Source: an uncultured Subdoligranulum sp. (GTDB lineage Bacteria; Bacillota; Clostridia; Oscillospirales; Ruminococcaceae). From it: DNA of 64,000 bases. The translations under genes and the position numbers were made by a program. Below, in pieces: positions 35,556-43,091 of this stretch. Position 1 is the stretch's first letter; each line of letters begins with the position of its first letter. Below the pieces are notes generated by a model that was given only the letters and a program-made list of their open reading frames with translations, made no database searches and was not told the DNA's origin. Location: the NCBI GenBank assembly GCA_945830575.1, contig CALZZE010000007.1, positions 1 through 64,000 on the forward strand. Direction: 5' to 3'.

Positions 35556-36413
35556 ATGAAAAAACTGCTTTGCACCGTTCTGGCGCTGGGTATGGCCATG
35601 AGCATGGCCGCCTGTGGCGCCGCTCCCGCCGCCTCCAGCGCGGCCGCGTCCAGTGAGGCCGCCTCCAGCGAGGCTCCCTCCAGCGAAGCCACCGAGGCCG
35701 CCGCGGAGGACAGCGATCTGGAGTACATCCTCGGCAATGGCAAGATGGTCATCGGCTACACCGTGTATGAGCCGATGAACTACACCAACGAAAATGGCGA
35801 GTTCGTGGGCTTTGACACCGACCTGGCCAAGGCCGTCTGCGCCGAGCTGGGCGTGGAGCCGGAGTTTGTGGAGATCAACTGGGACACCAAGGAGACCGAG
35901 CTGGCCGCCAAGAGCATCGACTGCATCTGGAACGGCCTGACCCTGACCCCTGAGCGTGAGGCCAACATGGCCTGCACCGACCCCTACGTGAAGAACGCGC
36001 AGGTGGTCGTGATGAAGAAGGACGCCGGTTACACCGGCACCGCCGACCTGGTGGGCAAGACGCTGGTGGCCGAGGCCGGTTCCGCCGGTGAGGAGACCAT
36101 CACCGGGGACGAGAACCTGTCCCAGGGCGAGCTGGTCACCAAGACCGTCCAGACCGACTGCCTGATGGAAGTGGCCGCCGGCACCGCCGACGCCGCTGTG
36201 CTGGACCTGACGCTGGCCTCCGCCATGATCGGCGAGGGCACCGACTACGAGGGTCTGGAGATCGTGGACGAGCTGAATGTGGAGGAGTACGGCGTGGCGT
36301 TCCGCAAAGGCTCCGACGTGGCCGCCGCTGTCAATGACATCTTTGCCAAGCTGTCCGCGGACGGCACCATGCAGGCGCTGGCCGATGTGTACGGCCTGAC
36401 GCTGGCGGAGTAA
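35556..36413 (+). CDS. Polar amino acid ABC transporter, substrate-binding lipoprotein
   Basis: 285 residues. The signal peptide ends in a lipobox (SMAAC, Cys20), followed by a low-complexity Ala/Ser/Glu linker to about residue 55 that tethers the domain to the membrane. The SBP_bac_3 domain begins VIGYTVYEPMNYTNENGEFVG and contains TPEREANMACTDPY. The family binds polar amino acids: arginine, glutamine, lysine, cystine. The ARG-box-like site upstream and the divergent arginine operon make arginine the best guess. The start has GAGGGGAAA upstream. Confidence 0.88.
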   Translation: MKKLLCTVLALGMAMSMAACGAAPAASSAAASSEAASSEAPSSEATEAAAEDSDLEYILGNGKMVIGYTVYEPMNYTNENGEFVGFDTDLAKAVCAELGVEPEFVEINWDTKETELAAKSIDCIWNGLTLTPEREANMACTDPYVKNAQVVVMKKDAGYTGTADLVGKTLVAEAGSAGEETITGDENLSQGELVTKTVQTDCLMEVAAGTADAAVLDLTLASAMIGEGTDYEGLEIVDELNVEEYGVAFRKGSDVAAAVNDIFAKLSADGTMQALADVYGLTLAE

Positions 36414-36421
36414 GCACCCAT

Positions 36422-36441
36422 GCCCCCGGCCCGCCGGGGGC
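36422..36441 (+). terminator. Intra-operon hairpin after the binding-protein gene
   Basis: Perfect 8-bp stem GCCCCCGG/CCGGGGGC with loop CCCG and ATTCTTT after it. Placed between the binding protein and the permease, it would lower permease and ATPase expression or protect the binding-protein mRNA. Confidence 0.5.
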
Positions 36442-36468
36442 ATTCTTTGATGTGAAAAGGAATCGTTT

Positions 36469-37131
36469 ATGAGCACCGAATTCAGTGTTATCATCGGCCG
36501 GCTGGTGAGCGCGTTTACGCTGAACTGCGAACTGTTCTGCCTGACGCTGCTCTTCGCGCTGCCGCTGGGGCTGGTCATCGCCTTCGGCAGCATGAGCCGT
36601 TTTGCCCCGCTGCGCGCCGCCGTCAAGACCTTTGTGTGGGTCATCCGCGGCACCCCGCTGATGCTGCAGGTCATCGTCATCTTCCTCGGCCCCGGCCTGC
36701 TGGGGTTCCAGTCGCCCTGGCCCTCCAACAGCAGCGGCCGCATGATGGCGGCGGTGGCGGCCTTCGTCATCAACTACGCCTGCTATTTTTCCGAGATTTA
36801 CCGCGGCGGCATCGAGGCGGTGCCCAAGGGCCAGACCGAGGCCGGGCAGGTGCTGGGCATGACCCGCAGCCAGATCTTCTTCAAGGTCACGCTGTTACAG
36901 GTCATCAAGCGCATCCTGCCCCCCATGGGCAACGAGATCATCACGCTGGTGAAGGACACCTCGCTGGCCAACGTCATCTCCAACAAGGAGATCATCATGA
37001 TGGCGAAGGAATACAGCGCCAAGGGCCTCATCTGGCCGCTGTTCTCCACGGCCATCTTCTTCCTGATTTTTGTGGGCGCGCTGACGCTGCTGTTCGGCTG
37101 GCTGGAAAAGCGGCTGGACTATTTCCGTTAA
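36469..37131 (+). CDS. Polar amino acid ABC transporter, permease
   Basis: 220 residues with five membrane segments. HisM/GlnP family: FVWVIRGTPLMLQVIVIF (the RGTPL motif), FVINYACYFSEIYRGGIEAVPKGQTEAGQVLGM (the EAA loop that contacts the ATPase) and VKDTSLANVISNKEI. It starts 55 nt after the lipoprotein gene with AAAAGGAATC before it. It forms a homodimer pore with the ATPase that follows. Confidence 0.92.
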   Translation: MSTEFSVIIGRLVSAFTLNCELFCLTLLFALPLGLVIAFGSMSRFAPLRAAVKTFVWVIRGTPLMLQVIVIFLGPGLLGFQSPWPSNSSGRMMAAVAAFVINYACYFSEIYRGGIEAVPKGQTEAGQVLGMTRSQIFFKVTLLQVIKRILPPMGNEIITLVKDTSLANVISNKEIIMMAKEYSAKGLIWPLFSTAIFFLIFVGALTLLFGWLEKRLDYFR

Positions 37132-37143
37132 AGGAGGGGCACC

Positions 37144-37926
37144 ATGGCATTACTGGAAGTGAGCGGCATCAGCAAACGCTTTGACAGCACCGAGGTGCTC
37201 AAGGATATTTCGCTGGAGCTGGAAAAGGGCGAGGCCATCGCCATCATCGGGTCCTCCGGCAGCGGAAAAACCACGCTGCTGCGCTGTCTGAATTTTCTGG
37301 AGACCGCCGACACCGGCTGCATCAAGGTGGGCGGCGAGACGCTGTGGGACGCCAAGCTCCCCCACACCCAGAGCGAGAGTGAGATCCGCAAAAAGCGGCT
37401 GCATTTCGGGCTGGTGTTCCAGAACTTCAACCTGTTCCCCCAATACACCGCGCTGCAGAATGTGATGCTGGCGGGCGAGCTGCTGGCGAAGGAGCAGCCC
37501 GGCTACAAGGCCAACAAAAAGCGCATCCACGCCGAATTGGAGCAGCAGGCCCGCGACCTGCTGGCCCAGATGGGTCTGAGCGACCGGGCAGACCATTATC
37601 CGCACCAGCTGTCCGGCGGACAGCAGCAGCGGGTGGCCATCGCCCGTGCGCTGGCGCTGCACCCGGACATTCTGTGCTTTGACGAGCCCACCAGCGCCCT
37701 TGACCCGGAGCTGACCGGCGAGGTGCTGCGGGTGCTGCGGGAACTGGCGGCCAACAACACCACCATGATCATTGTGACCCACGAAATGAGCTTTGCCCGT
37801 GATGTGGCGGACCGCATCCTGTTCATGGACGGCGGCGTGGTGGTGGAGCAAGGCCCCGCCAAGGAGGTCATCGACCACCCGAAGGAGGAGCGCACCCGGC
37901 AGTTTCTGGCCCATTATGGGAATTGA
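37144..37926 (+). CDS. Polar amino acid ABC transporter, ATP-binding protein
   Basis: 260 residues. Walker A IIGSSGSGKTTLLRCL near residue 38, Q-loop VFQNFNLFPQYTALQN, signature LSGGQQQRVAIARALAL, Walker B ILCFDEPTSALDPEL, and H-loop VTHEMSFARDVADRI. It belongs to the GlnQ/HisP subfamily. AAAGGAGG lies 6 nt before the ATG, 12 nt after the permease stop. Last gene of the transporter operon, followed by a strong terminator. Confidence 0.94.
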   Translation: MALLEVSGISKRFDSTEVLKDISLELEKGEAIAIIGSSGSGKTTLLRCLNFLETADTGCIKVGGETLWDAKLPHTQSESEIRKKRLHFGLVFQNFNLFPQYTALQNVMLAGELLAKEQPGYKANKKRIHAELEQQARDLLAQMGLSDRADHYPHQLSGGQQQRVAIARALALHPDILCFDEPTSALDPELTGEVLRVLRELAANNTTMIIVTHEMSFARDVADRILFMDGGVVVEQGPAKEVIDHPKEERTRQFLAHYGN

Positions 37927-37949
37927 CGGATATCGGATTCACGCAAAAG

Positions 37950-37976
37950 CCCCCGGTCTTGCGACCGGGGGTTTTT
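37950..37976. terminator. Terminator after the amino acid transporter
   Basis: Nine-base-pair stem CCCCCGGTC/GACCGGGGG with loop TTGC and TTTTT after it. The other strand reads GCTTTTGC after the hairpin, so it may work for both converging transcripts. Confidence 0.8.
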
Positions 37977-38020
37977 GCTGTATGAAGGGAGGACGGGAAT
38001 AGTTTGTTAAGGGCCGCGCA

Positions 38021-40276
38021 TCAATCCTTCTTGATCTTGATGAGCGCGTCGTTGATCTGCTGCTTCATCTCGGCGGTGACGTTCTTGCCGGCCATCTTCA
38101 TCAGGTCGGTCAAACGCATCATGTTGTAGAAACCGGACATGGGATTGTCCTCGGTCTGCTTCTTGGCATCCATCATGCCGAAGGCGCTGCCGCCAAGGAT
38201 CTTGCCCATGGCGTCCTTCAGAACGGCGGCGGTCTCGCTGTTGGCCATCAGCGTGCCCACCTTGTCCTTGATGGAGTAGTACCCGGCGGGGAACTTCATG
38301 GCCTTGCGGGCGGCCACGGCGGCGGGGTCGTCAAACCAGTTGGCGCCCTGGTTGCCTTCCGGCACATCGTAGGCAAAGTTGTGCTCCGCCACGGGGCGCA
38401 CCGTGATGGTGTTGCCCTCCACCTCGCCGTGTTTGGCGGTGACGGTGTTGTCGCCTTCCTTCAGCGCGACATTCTTGAACACCACCGCGTGATCCTCGGC
38501 CTTCTTGGCGCCGATGCACTCGCCGTTGACGTACAGCGTCACCTCATCGCAGTTGGTGTAGACGGTGATGTCCCGCTCGTCAGGGGCGCGGTCCACAAAC
38601 CGCTCGCCGCAGACATGGATCATCGGCTTGTCGGTCCAGTAGGCCTGATAGATATAGAATGCGTCCTTCTTGGTCTTGCGGTCGTAGGTGACAAGACCCT
38701 TGTTGTTGCGGCCCCGCACGCCGCCCTCGTCACGGGCGTCCGCGGCGAAGTCAAACATGTTCCACACATGGGTGCTCCACAGGTAGGGACGGGTGGCGAA
38801 GGTCTTGAGCATCTCGTGATGGTAGTGGCTGGCGTATTCCTCGGTGTAGTCGTGGTTGTCCGGGAAGGCGGTGTGCCACTTGAGGATGTTCTCGGCGCCG
38901 TACTCCGACACGCCCAGGCAGCGGTCGGGGTTCAGCTCATGGAACTTGTCGAACCAGGGGCCGTTGTCCTCCACATCGCCCACGTACCAGCCGAAGTAAT
39001 GGTTGTAGCTCTGCACATCGGTGATGTAGGTGTGCTCGGAGTTCATGGGAACCATGGACACCTGTGCCATGGTGGTCAGGCGGGAGGGATCCAGCTTCTT
39101 GCACAGGGCGTGCAGCTCGGTGAGGTTCTGGTACAGGCCCTCGGTCTCACCGGCGATGGTGATCTCGTTGGAGATGCCCCAGAAGAAGATGGCGGGATGG
39201 TTGTAGTTCTGGGCAACCAGCTCGGTCATTTGGGAGATGGTGTTGTCGTGGGCTTCCTTGGTGGGGATGAACTGGCTGATGAAGGGAATCTCCGCCCACA
39301 GGGCAAAGCCGGTATGGTCGCACAGGTCGTAGAAATACTGGTCATGCTGGTAGTGGGCCAGACGGATGGTGTTGGCGCCGATCTCCTTGATGAGGGCGAT
39401 GTCCTGCTCGTGGTCGGCCTTGGAGATGGCCCAGCCCTTGTCCTGACGATCCTGATGGCGGGAAACGCCGTGCAGCGGCACATTTTTGCCGTTGAGCCAG
39501 AAGCCGGTGTTGGGGTCCACATGGAAGGAACGGTAGCCGATGGTGACGGTCACGGTATCCACGGGGGCAACCTCCAGCACATCGATGCCGGCGCACAGGC
39601 TGGCCTCCACGGTGTAGCAGTAGGGGTCCGCCATGCCGTTCCACAGGTGGGGGTTCTTCACATCCAGCTTGATGACGGTGTGCGCCTCGGCCTTGGCCTT
39701 GCCGGTGGCCACCACCTTGCCCTCGGCGTCCTTCACATCCACCGTCACGGTGTGGCCGTCGGCGTTCACCGGGAACAGGTCGATGCGGGTCTTGCCGTTG
39801 GAGCGGGGCGTGACGAACACACCGGCGGTGCCGTCCTTGAGCAGCGTGAAGTGGGCAGGCTCCACCTCGATGAAGTTGACGTCACGGTACAGACCGCCGT
39901 AGAAGGTGAAATCGGCGTTCTGGGGGTAGATGTCGCTCTTGGCGTTGGTCACCACCACGGTGAGCACGTTGCCCTCCGGCTTCATGGCCTCGGTGAGGTC
40001 GAACCGGAAGGTGGAAAAGCCGCCCTTGTGGGTGCCCAGCTCGCGGCCGTTGCAGTACACGGTGGCCACGTGGTTGGCGCCCTGGAACTCGATGTACTGG
40101 CGCTTGCCCTTGGTGGGGGCGGGCAGCTCGATCTGGTAGGTGCCGATGCCGCGCCAGTAATCGTTGCCGCCGTCCTGGCCGTCCAGCGCGTTCCAGGTAT
40201 GGGGCAGCGCCACGGGCGCGAGGGATTCGCCCTGCTTGGCAAACAGGGCCTTGGTTAACAGTGTGACAGTGCGCAT
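38021..40276 (-). CDS. Glycoside hydrolase family 2 (beta-galactosidase or beta-glucuronidase)
   Basis: 751 residues, no signal peptide, so it is a cytoplasmic glycosidase. Domain order is a sugar-binding jelly roll (residues 20-140), an immunoglobulin-like domain (about 145-250), a TIM barrel (about 255-550) with the catalytic acid/base in WGISNE (Glu371) and the nucleophile in GVSEYGAE (Glu458), a further beta domain (560-640), and an unusual helical, methionine-rich tail of about 80 residues. The GRNNKGLVTYDRK segment with N-x-K can be read either way: beta-galactosidase is the likelier name, but beta-glucuronidase is not excluded. AAAGGAG precedes the ATG. It stands alone. Confidence 0.85.
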   Translation of the reverse strand: MRTVTLLTKALFAKQGESLAPVALPHTWNALDGQDGGNDYWRGIGTYQIELPAPTKGKRQYIEFQGANHVATVYCNGRELGTHKGGFSTFRFDLTEAMKPEGNVLTVVVTNAKSDIYPQNADFTFYGGLYRDVNFIEVEPAHFTLLKDGTAGVFVTPRSNGKTRIDLFPVNADGHTVTVDVKDAEGKVVATGKAKAEAHTVIKLDVKNPHLWNGMADPYCYTVEASLCAGIDVLEVAPVDTVTVTIGYRSFHVDPNTGFWLNGKNVPLHGVSRHQDRQDKGWAISKADHEQDIALIKEIGANTIRLAHYQHDQYFYDLCDHTGFALWAEIPFISQFIPTKEAHDNTISQMTELVAQNYNHPAIFFWGISNEITIAGETEGLYQNLTELHALCKKLDPSRLTTMAQVSMVPMNSEHTYITDVQSYNHYFGWYVGDVEDNGPWFDKFHELNPDRCLGVSEYGAENILKWHTAFPDNHDYTEEYASHYHHEMLKTFATRPYLWSTHVWNMFDFAADARDEGGVRGRNNKGLVTYDRKTKKDAFYIYQAYWTDKPMIHVCGERFVDRAPDERDITVYTNCDEVTLYVNGECIGAKKAEDHAVVFKNVALKEGDNTVTAKHGEVEGNTITVRPVAEHNFAYDVPEGNQGANWFDDPAAVAARKAMKFPAGYYSIKDKVGTLMANSETAAVLKDAMGKILGGSAFGMMDAKKQTEDNPMSGFYNMMRLTDLMKMAGKNVTAEMKQQINDALIKIKKD

Positions 40277-40322
40277 AATTTACTCCTTTCCTTCCGTACA
40301 GCGAAGGGTCTCCTTGTCTGAT

Positions 40323-40352
40323 AGTATACCGCAGCGGGGCGGCTGACAATAA
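40323..40352 (-). promoter_or_regulatory. Promoter of the GH2 gene
   Basis: Minus strand TATACT (40328-40323) with TTATTG 18 nt upstream (40352-40347); about 45 nt before the start codon. The -35 box is weak, which suits regulated expression. Confidence 0.45.
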
Positions 40353-40403
40353 GAACAAAATTGCGGATTTTTAGTAAAATTTTATGGTGAAATTAAGAAA
40401 GAA

Positions 40404-40652
40404 CGCGCAGCGCCGGGGGCGCTGCGCGGCAGTTTGTCGAAAAACCAGCATGCGCACTTGTAGGGGGCGGCGTCCTCGACGCCCCGCTGGGCGTTGTCAT
40501 ACAATAAATATCGTTGTAAGGCAACCTTTTGCGGGCGGGACTGCAGGGCACCCTTACGGGCTGTCCCGCCCCTACGGATGATGACAAGGTTTCTCGTTGT
40601 GATTGGACTTTTTTGACAGTCTGACGCGCAGCGCCGGGGGGGCGCTGCGCGG
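40404..40652 (+). repeat. Palindromic intergenic repeat, copy 2
   Basis: Between the GH2 and mgsA-like genes. It is bounded by two copies of one hairpin (CGCGCAGCGCC...CGCTGCGCG at 40404-40428 and 40625-40652, the second followed by TTTT). The interior matches copy 1: CAGTTTGTCGAAAAACC at the left, palindromes of the GGGGCG type, ATCGTTGTAAGGC, and TTTCTCGTTGTGATTGGAC with TTTTTTGACA at the right. It occupies almost all of the 390-nt gene-free gap and has no coding potential. Confidence 0.75.
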
Positions 40653-40666
40653 TTTTCTGTGTAATT

Positions 40667-41071
40667 CTACATGCGGCTGTGCAAAATGGTGCGCCAGTCC
40701 AGATCGCCGTGTTCCAGACCGTGGACCAGCACCTCGGCGGTGGCGATGTTGGTGGCAATGGGGATGTTGTGCACATCGCAGATGCGCAAAAGGCCCATAT
40801 CGTTGGGTTCGTTGGAGCTGGACAGGATGGGGTCGCGGAAAAAGAGCAGCAGATCCACCTCGTCACAGGCGATGCGGGAGGAGAGCTGTTGGCTGCCTCC
40901 AAGGCGGCCGGGCAGGAACTGTTCCACATTCAGCTGGGCGCGGTCACTCACCAGACGGCCGGTGCTGCCGGTGGCGATGAGGCGGTGTTCGCTCAAAACA
41001 CGGCGGTAGGCTGTGCAAAATTGCGCCAACAGTTCTTTTTTGGAATCATGCGCGGTCAATGCGATGGTCAT
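40667..41071 (-). CDS. mgsA: Methylglyoxal synthase-like protein lacking catalytic aspartates
   Basis: 134 residues with the MGS-like domain (MTIALTAHDSKK, IATGSTGRLVS, LLFFRDPI, LATNIATAEVL-type end). Methylglyoxal synthase converts dihydroxyacetone phosphate to methylglyoxal. By alignment from memory with the Escherichia coli enzyme, the catalytic base Asp71 (GGDQQ) is Ser60 here (GGSQQ), and Asp101 aligns with Asn90; Asp20 and Asp91 counterparts are kept. Activity is therefore doubtful. It may be a regulatory MGS domain. Start ATG at 41071 with AAAGGCGGG upstream. Probably co-transcribed with minD. Confidence 0.75.
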   Translation of the reverse strand: MTIALTAHDSKKELLAQFCTAYRRVLSEHRLIATGSTGRLVSDRAQLNVEQFLPGRLGGSQQLSSRIACDEVDLLLFFRDPILSSSNEPNDMGLLRICDVHNIPIATNIATAEVLVHGLEHGDLDWRTILHSRM

Positions 41072-41136
41072 GCTGGGTCCCGCCTTTCCTATCGATTTTA
41101 TGGCGTCGGGGACGCCGCCTGGTTCTATTGTATTCC

Positions 41137-41880
41137 TCACCACAGCGTTAATGGCACGCGATTGCCGCAAAGACGTTTGGCCAGCGCCCGGCCCGCCGCG
41201 GCGGCGGCGCAGTCCCGGGGCAGCGCGACGCCCGCCATGGCGGCCTGCTGCAGTTCCCGGCTTTCCGGGATGACCCCGATGAGCTGTGCGCCCACCGTGT
41301 CGATACATTCATCCAAATCCGCCACCGGGGCGTTTTTGCCAAAGCTATGCTTCTGCACCCGGTTCATCACCAGCCGCACCCGGCTCTGGGGGCGGCGGCC
41401 AGCCAGCAGGCGGTCCGCCACAATGCGCCCGTCCCGCAGCGCCACTGGGTCCGGCGTGAGCACCAGCAGCGCCCGATCGGCCACCTGCGCGGCGGCGGCA
41501 AAGGGCGCGCCCATCCCGGCGGCGGTGTCCAGCAGCACAAAGTCATAGAAGGGCCGCACGGCGGCAGCAAGCCTTTGCAGCGGCGCGGGGGCCACCTCGC
41601 CGCCCTCATAGGGCGCACTGATGACAGACAGCCCGGGGTACAGCGGGCTGTCCACAATGGCCTTGCGGCCCTCGCAGCGGCCGCAGAGCACATCCTCAAT
41701 ATCATACACTGTTTTGCCGTACACACCGGCAATGATGTCCACGCTACGCAGGCCGGAGTCCAGCTCGATGAGCAGCACCCGCTTGCCCTGTGCAGCCAGC
41801 GACGCCCCGGTGAGCACAGACACCGTGCTTTTGCCGGTGCCGCCCTTGCCGGAGCAGAGCATCAGAATTTCAGCTGCCAT
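41137..41880 (-). CDS. minD: MinD/ParA-family ATPase
   Basis: 247 residues. The deviant Walker A motif LCSGKGGTGKSTVSVLTG is at residues 7-24, followed by LLIELDSGLRSVDIIAG, DFVLLDTAAGMGAPF and LVLTPDPVALRDG, the MinD layout. MinD positions the division septum with MinC, neither minC nor minE is nearby, and the C-terminus (CGNRVPLTLW) lacks a clear amphipathic membrane helix. It could therefore be a MinD paralogue with another cargo. It has its own promoter and is followed by the mgsA-like gene. Confidence 0.78.
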   Translation of the reverse strand: MAAEILMLCSGKGGTGKSTVSVLTGASLAAQGKRVLLIELDSGLRSVDIIAGVYGKTVYDIEDVLCGRCEGRKAIVDSPLYPGLSVISAPYEGGEVAPAPLQRLAAAVRPFYDFVLLDTAAGMGAPFAAAAQVADRALLVLTPDPVALRDGRIVADRLLAGRRPQSRVRLVMNRVQKHSFGKNAPVADLDECIDTVGAQLIGVIPESRELQQAAMAGVALPRDCAAAAAGRALAKRLCGNRVPLTLW

Positions 41881-41899
41881 TTTAACCTACCATAATCGT

Positions 41900-41928
41900 A
41901 TTTTATCACAGGAAACCCGGCGCGGCAA
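41900..41928 (-). promoter_or_regulatory. Promoter of minD
   Basis: Minus strand TTGCCG (41928-41923), 17-nt spacer, TAAAAT (41905-41900), 20 nt before the start codon. Confidence 0.55.
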
Positions 41929-41979
41929 CTGTGAGAATTGTAGAATTTTCATCGGATTTTTTGACGTTTTACCGATACA

Positions 41980-43050
41980 TCACGCCCCTGCCAGCGGCGC
42001 GAGCAGTACGCCTGCCAAATACAAAAGGTAGAATCCCAGACACGCCGCGCCCTGCCGCCGGTACAGCCGTTTTGTGAGCAGCGGCGGCAGCAACAGCACC
42101 GCGCCCAGCGCCAGCGTGACGGGCAGGTCGTACATGCGGAACTGCGCGCCCAGCGGCAGACGGCGGCGGTACATGAGGCTGGACAGCGGCAGCGCCAGCG
42201 TAAGGCTGACGATGGCGCTGTTGAGCATCTGCATGGGCAGCGACTGGGGCGGATAGGTGCGGCAGCGCTCCGAGAAGCGTTTCCACACCGAGCCGAAGGG
42301 GTGATGCAGCACCTCGGCCAGCAGCGGCAGGCAGAACCCGAAGCTGATGAGGGTGGCCGCCCACAGCGCCTGGATGGTGCCGGTGAGGCTGGCCATGGTG
42401 GCCGCGCTGTACAGCAGCATTTCCGCGCCGGTGCAAAGCACCGTCAGGCCCGCCACCACGCCGAACAGGTTTTTCAGGCTGTTGCCGATGCTCATGACCG
42501 GGAACGCCATGGTGTGGGCGGTGTAGCCCTCCACCTGGTCCCGGCGCACCGGCCTGTCCCCCACCGTCATCATGTCCAGCGTTGGCTCAAACAGGAACCG
42601 ATGCTGGCAGGCAATGCTTTCCAGCACGAACACCGCGAACAGCAGCATGAGCAGCCCGATGCCGGTGTAGCTCAGGCGGCCCTCCCGCACCGTGAGCACC
42701 ACCACCAGCGCGGCGGCCAGCAGCAGCAAACATTTGCGGCAGTATTCGCCCCGTTCCACCACCACGCTGCGGCGCAAAAGGCACAGCGCCAGCACCAGAC
42801 CCACGTCGGTGACGGCCCCGGCCAGCGCCACGCCCACCGCCAGCGCGGTCAGCTCCGACCCGGCGGCCAGAAAGGCGAACACCAGCTGGGGCAGCGCCAG
42901 ACACACCGGGGCCACCATGCCGCCCACCACCCACATGGGCAGGCCGCACAGCGCGCAGCACCAGACGGTGCAGCGCGCAGAAAGCCGGCTGCCAACGGCA
43001 GCCAGCACCATGCCCAGCGCGTAAATTGTGAGGGTGAATACAATGTCCAT
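41980..43050 (-). CDS. Degenerate CaCA (sodium/calcium exchanger)-like membrane protein
   Basis: 356 residues with about 10 membrane helices. The spacing resembles the two alpha repeats of cation exchangers: residues about 45-100 contain ALPQLVFAFLAAGSELTALA, where exchangers have GTSLPEL, and residues about 210-265 contain GLTVLCTGAEMLLYSAATMA then GFCLPLLAEVL. The ion-binding glutamates are not in their usual positions (LPQ for LPE). The family link is my reading from pattern; an uncharacterised membrane protein is the safe name. The ATG at 43050 lies just past the proS terminator, with AGGGAC of that hairpin as the likely ribosome site. Confidence 0.5.
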   Translation of the reverse strand: MDIVFTLTIYALGMVLAAVGSRLSARCTVWCCALCGLPMWVVGGMVAPVCLALPQLVFAFLAAGSELTALAVGVALAGAVTDVGLVLALCLLRRSVVVERGEYCRKCLLLLAAALVVVLTVREGRLSYTGIGLLMLLFAVFVLESIACQHRFLFEPTLDMMTVGDRPVRRDQVEGYTAHTMAFPVMSIGNSLKNLFGVVAGLTVLCTGAEMLLYSAATMASLTGTIQALWAATLISFGFCLPLLAEVLHHPFGSVWKRFSERCRTYPPQSLPMQMLNSAIVSLTLALPLSSLMYRRRLPLGAQFRMYDLPVTLALGAVLLLPPLLTKRLYRRQGAACLGFYLLYLAGVLLAPLAGA

Positions 43051-43054
43051 GTTC

Positions 43055-43085
43055 AAAAATGTCCCTGTGCCGCCGGCACAGGGAC
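43055..43085 (-). terminator. Terminator of proS overlapping the next gene's ribosome site
   Basis: Eleven-base-pair perfect stem GTCCCTGTGCC/GGCACAGGGAC followed on the minus strand by ATTTTTG, 6 nt after the proS stop. Its 3' arm holds AGGGAC, 10 nt before the ATG of the next gene. Confidence 0.75.
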
Positions 43086-43091
43086 CCTCTT

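Noticed and set aside
41137-41308. Long N-terminal extension of the methylglyoxal synthase-like protein (start near 41308)
   Set aside because: It lies inside minD in another frame and has no similarity to the family; the ATG at 41071 fits family length.
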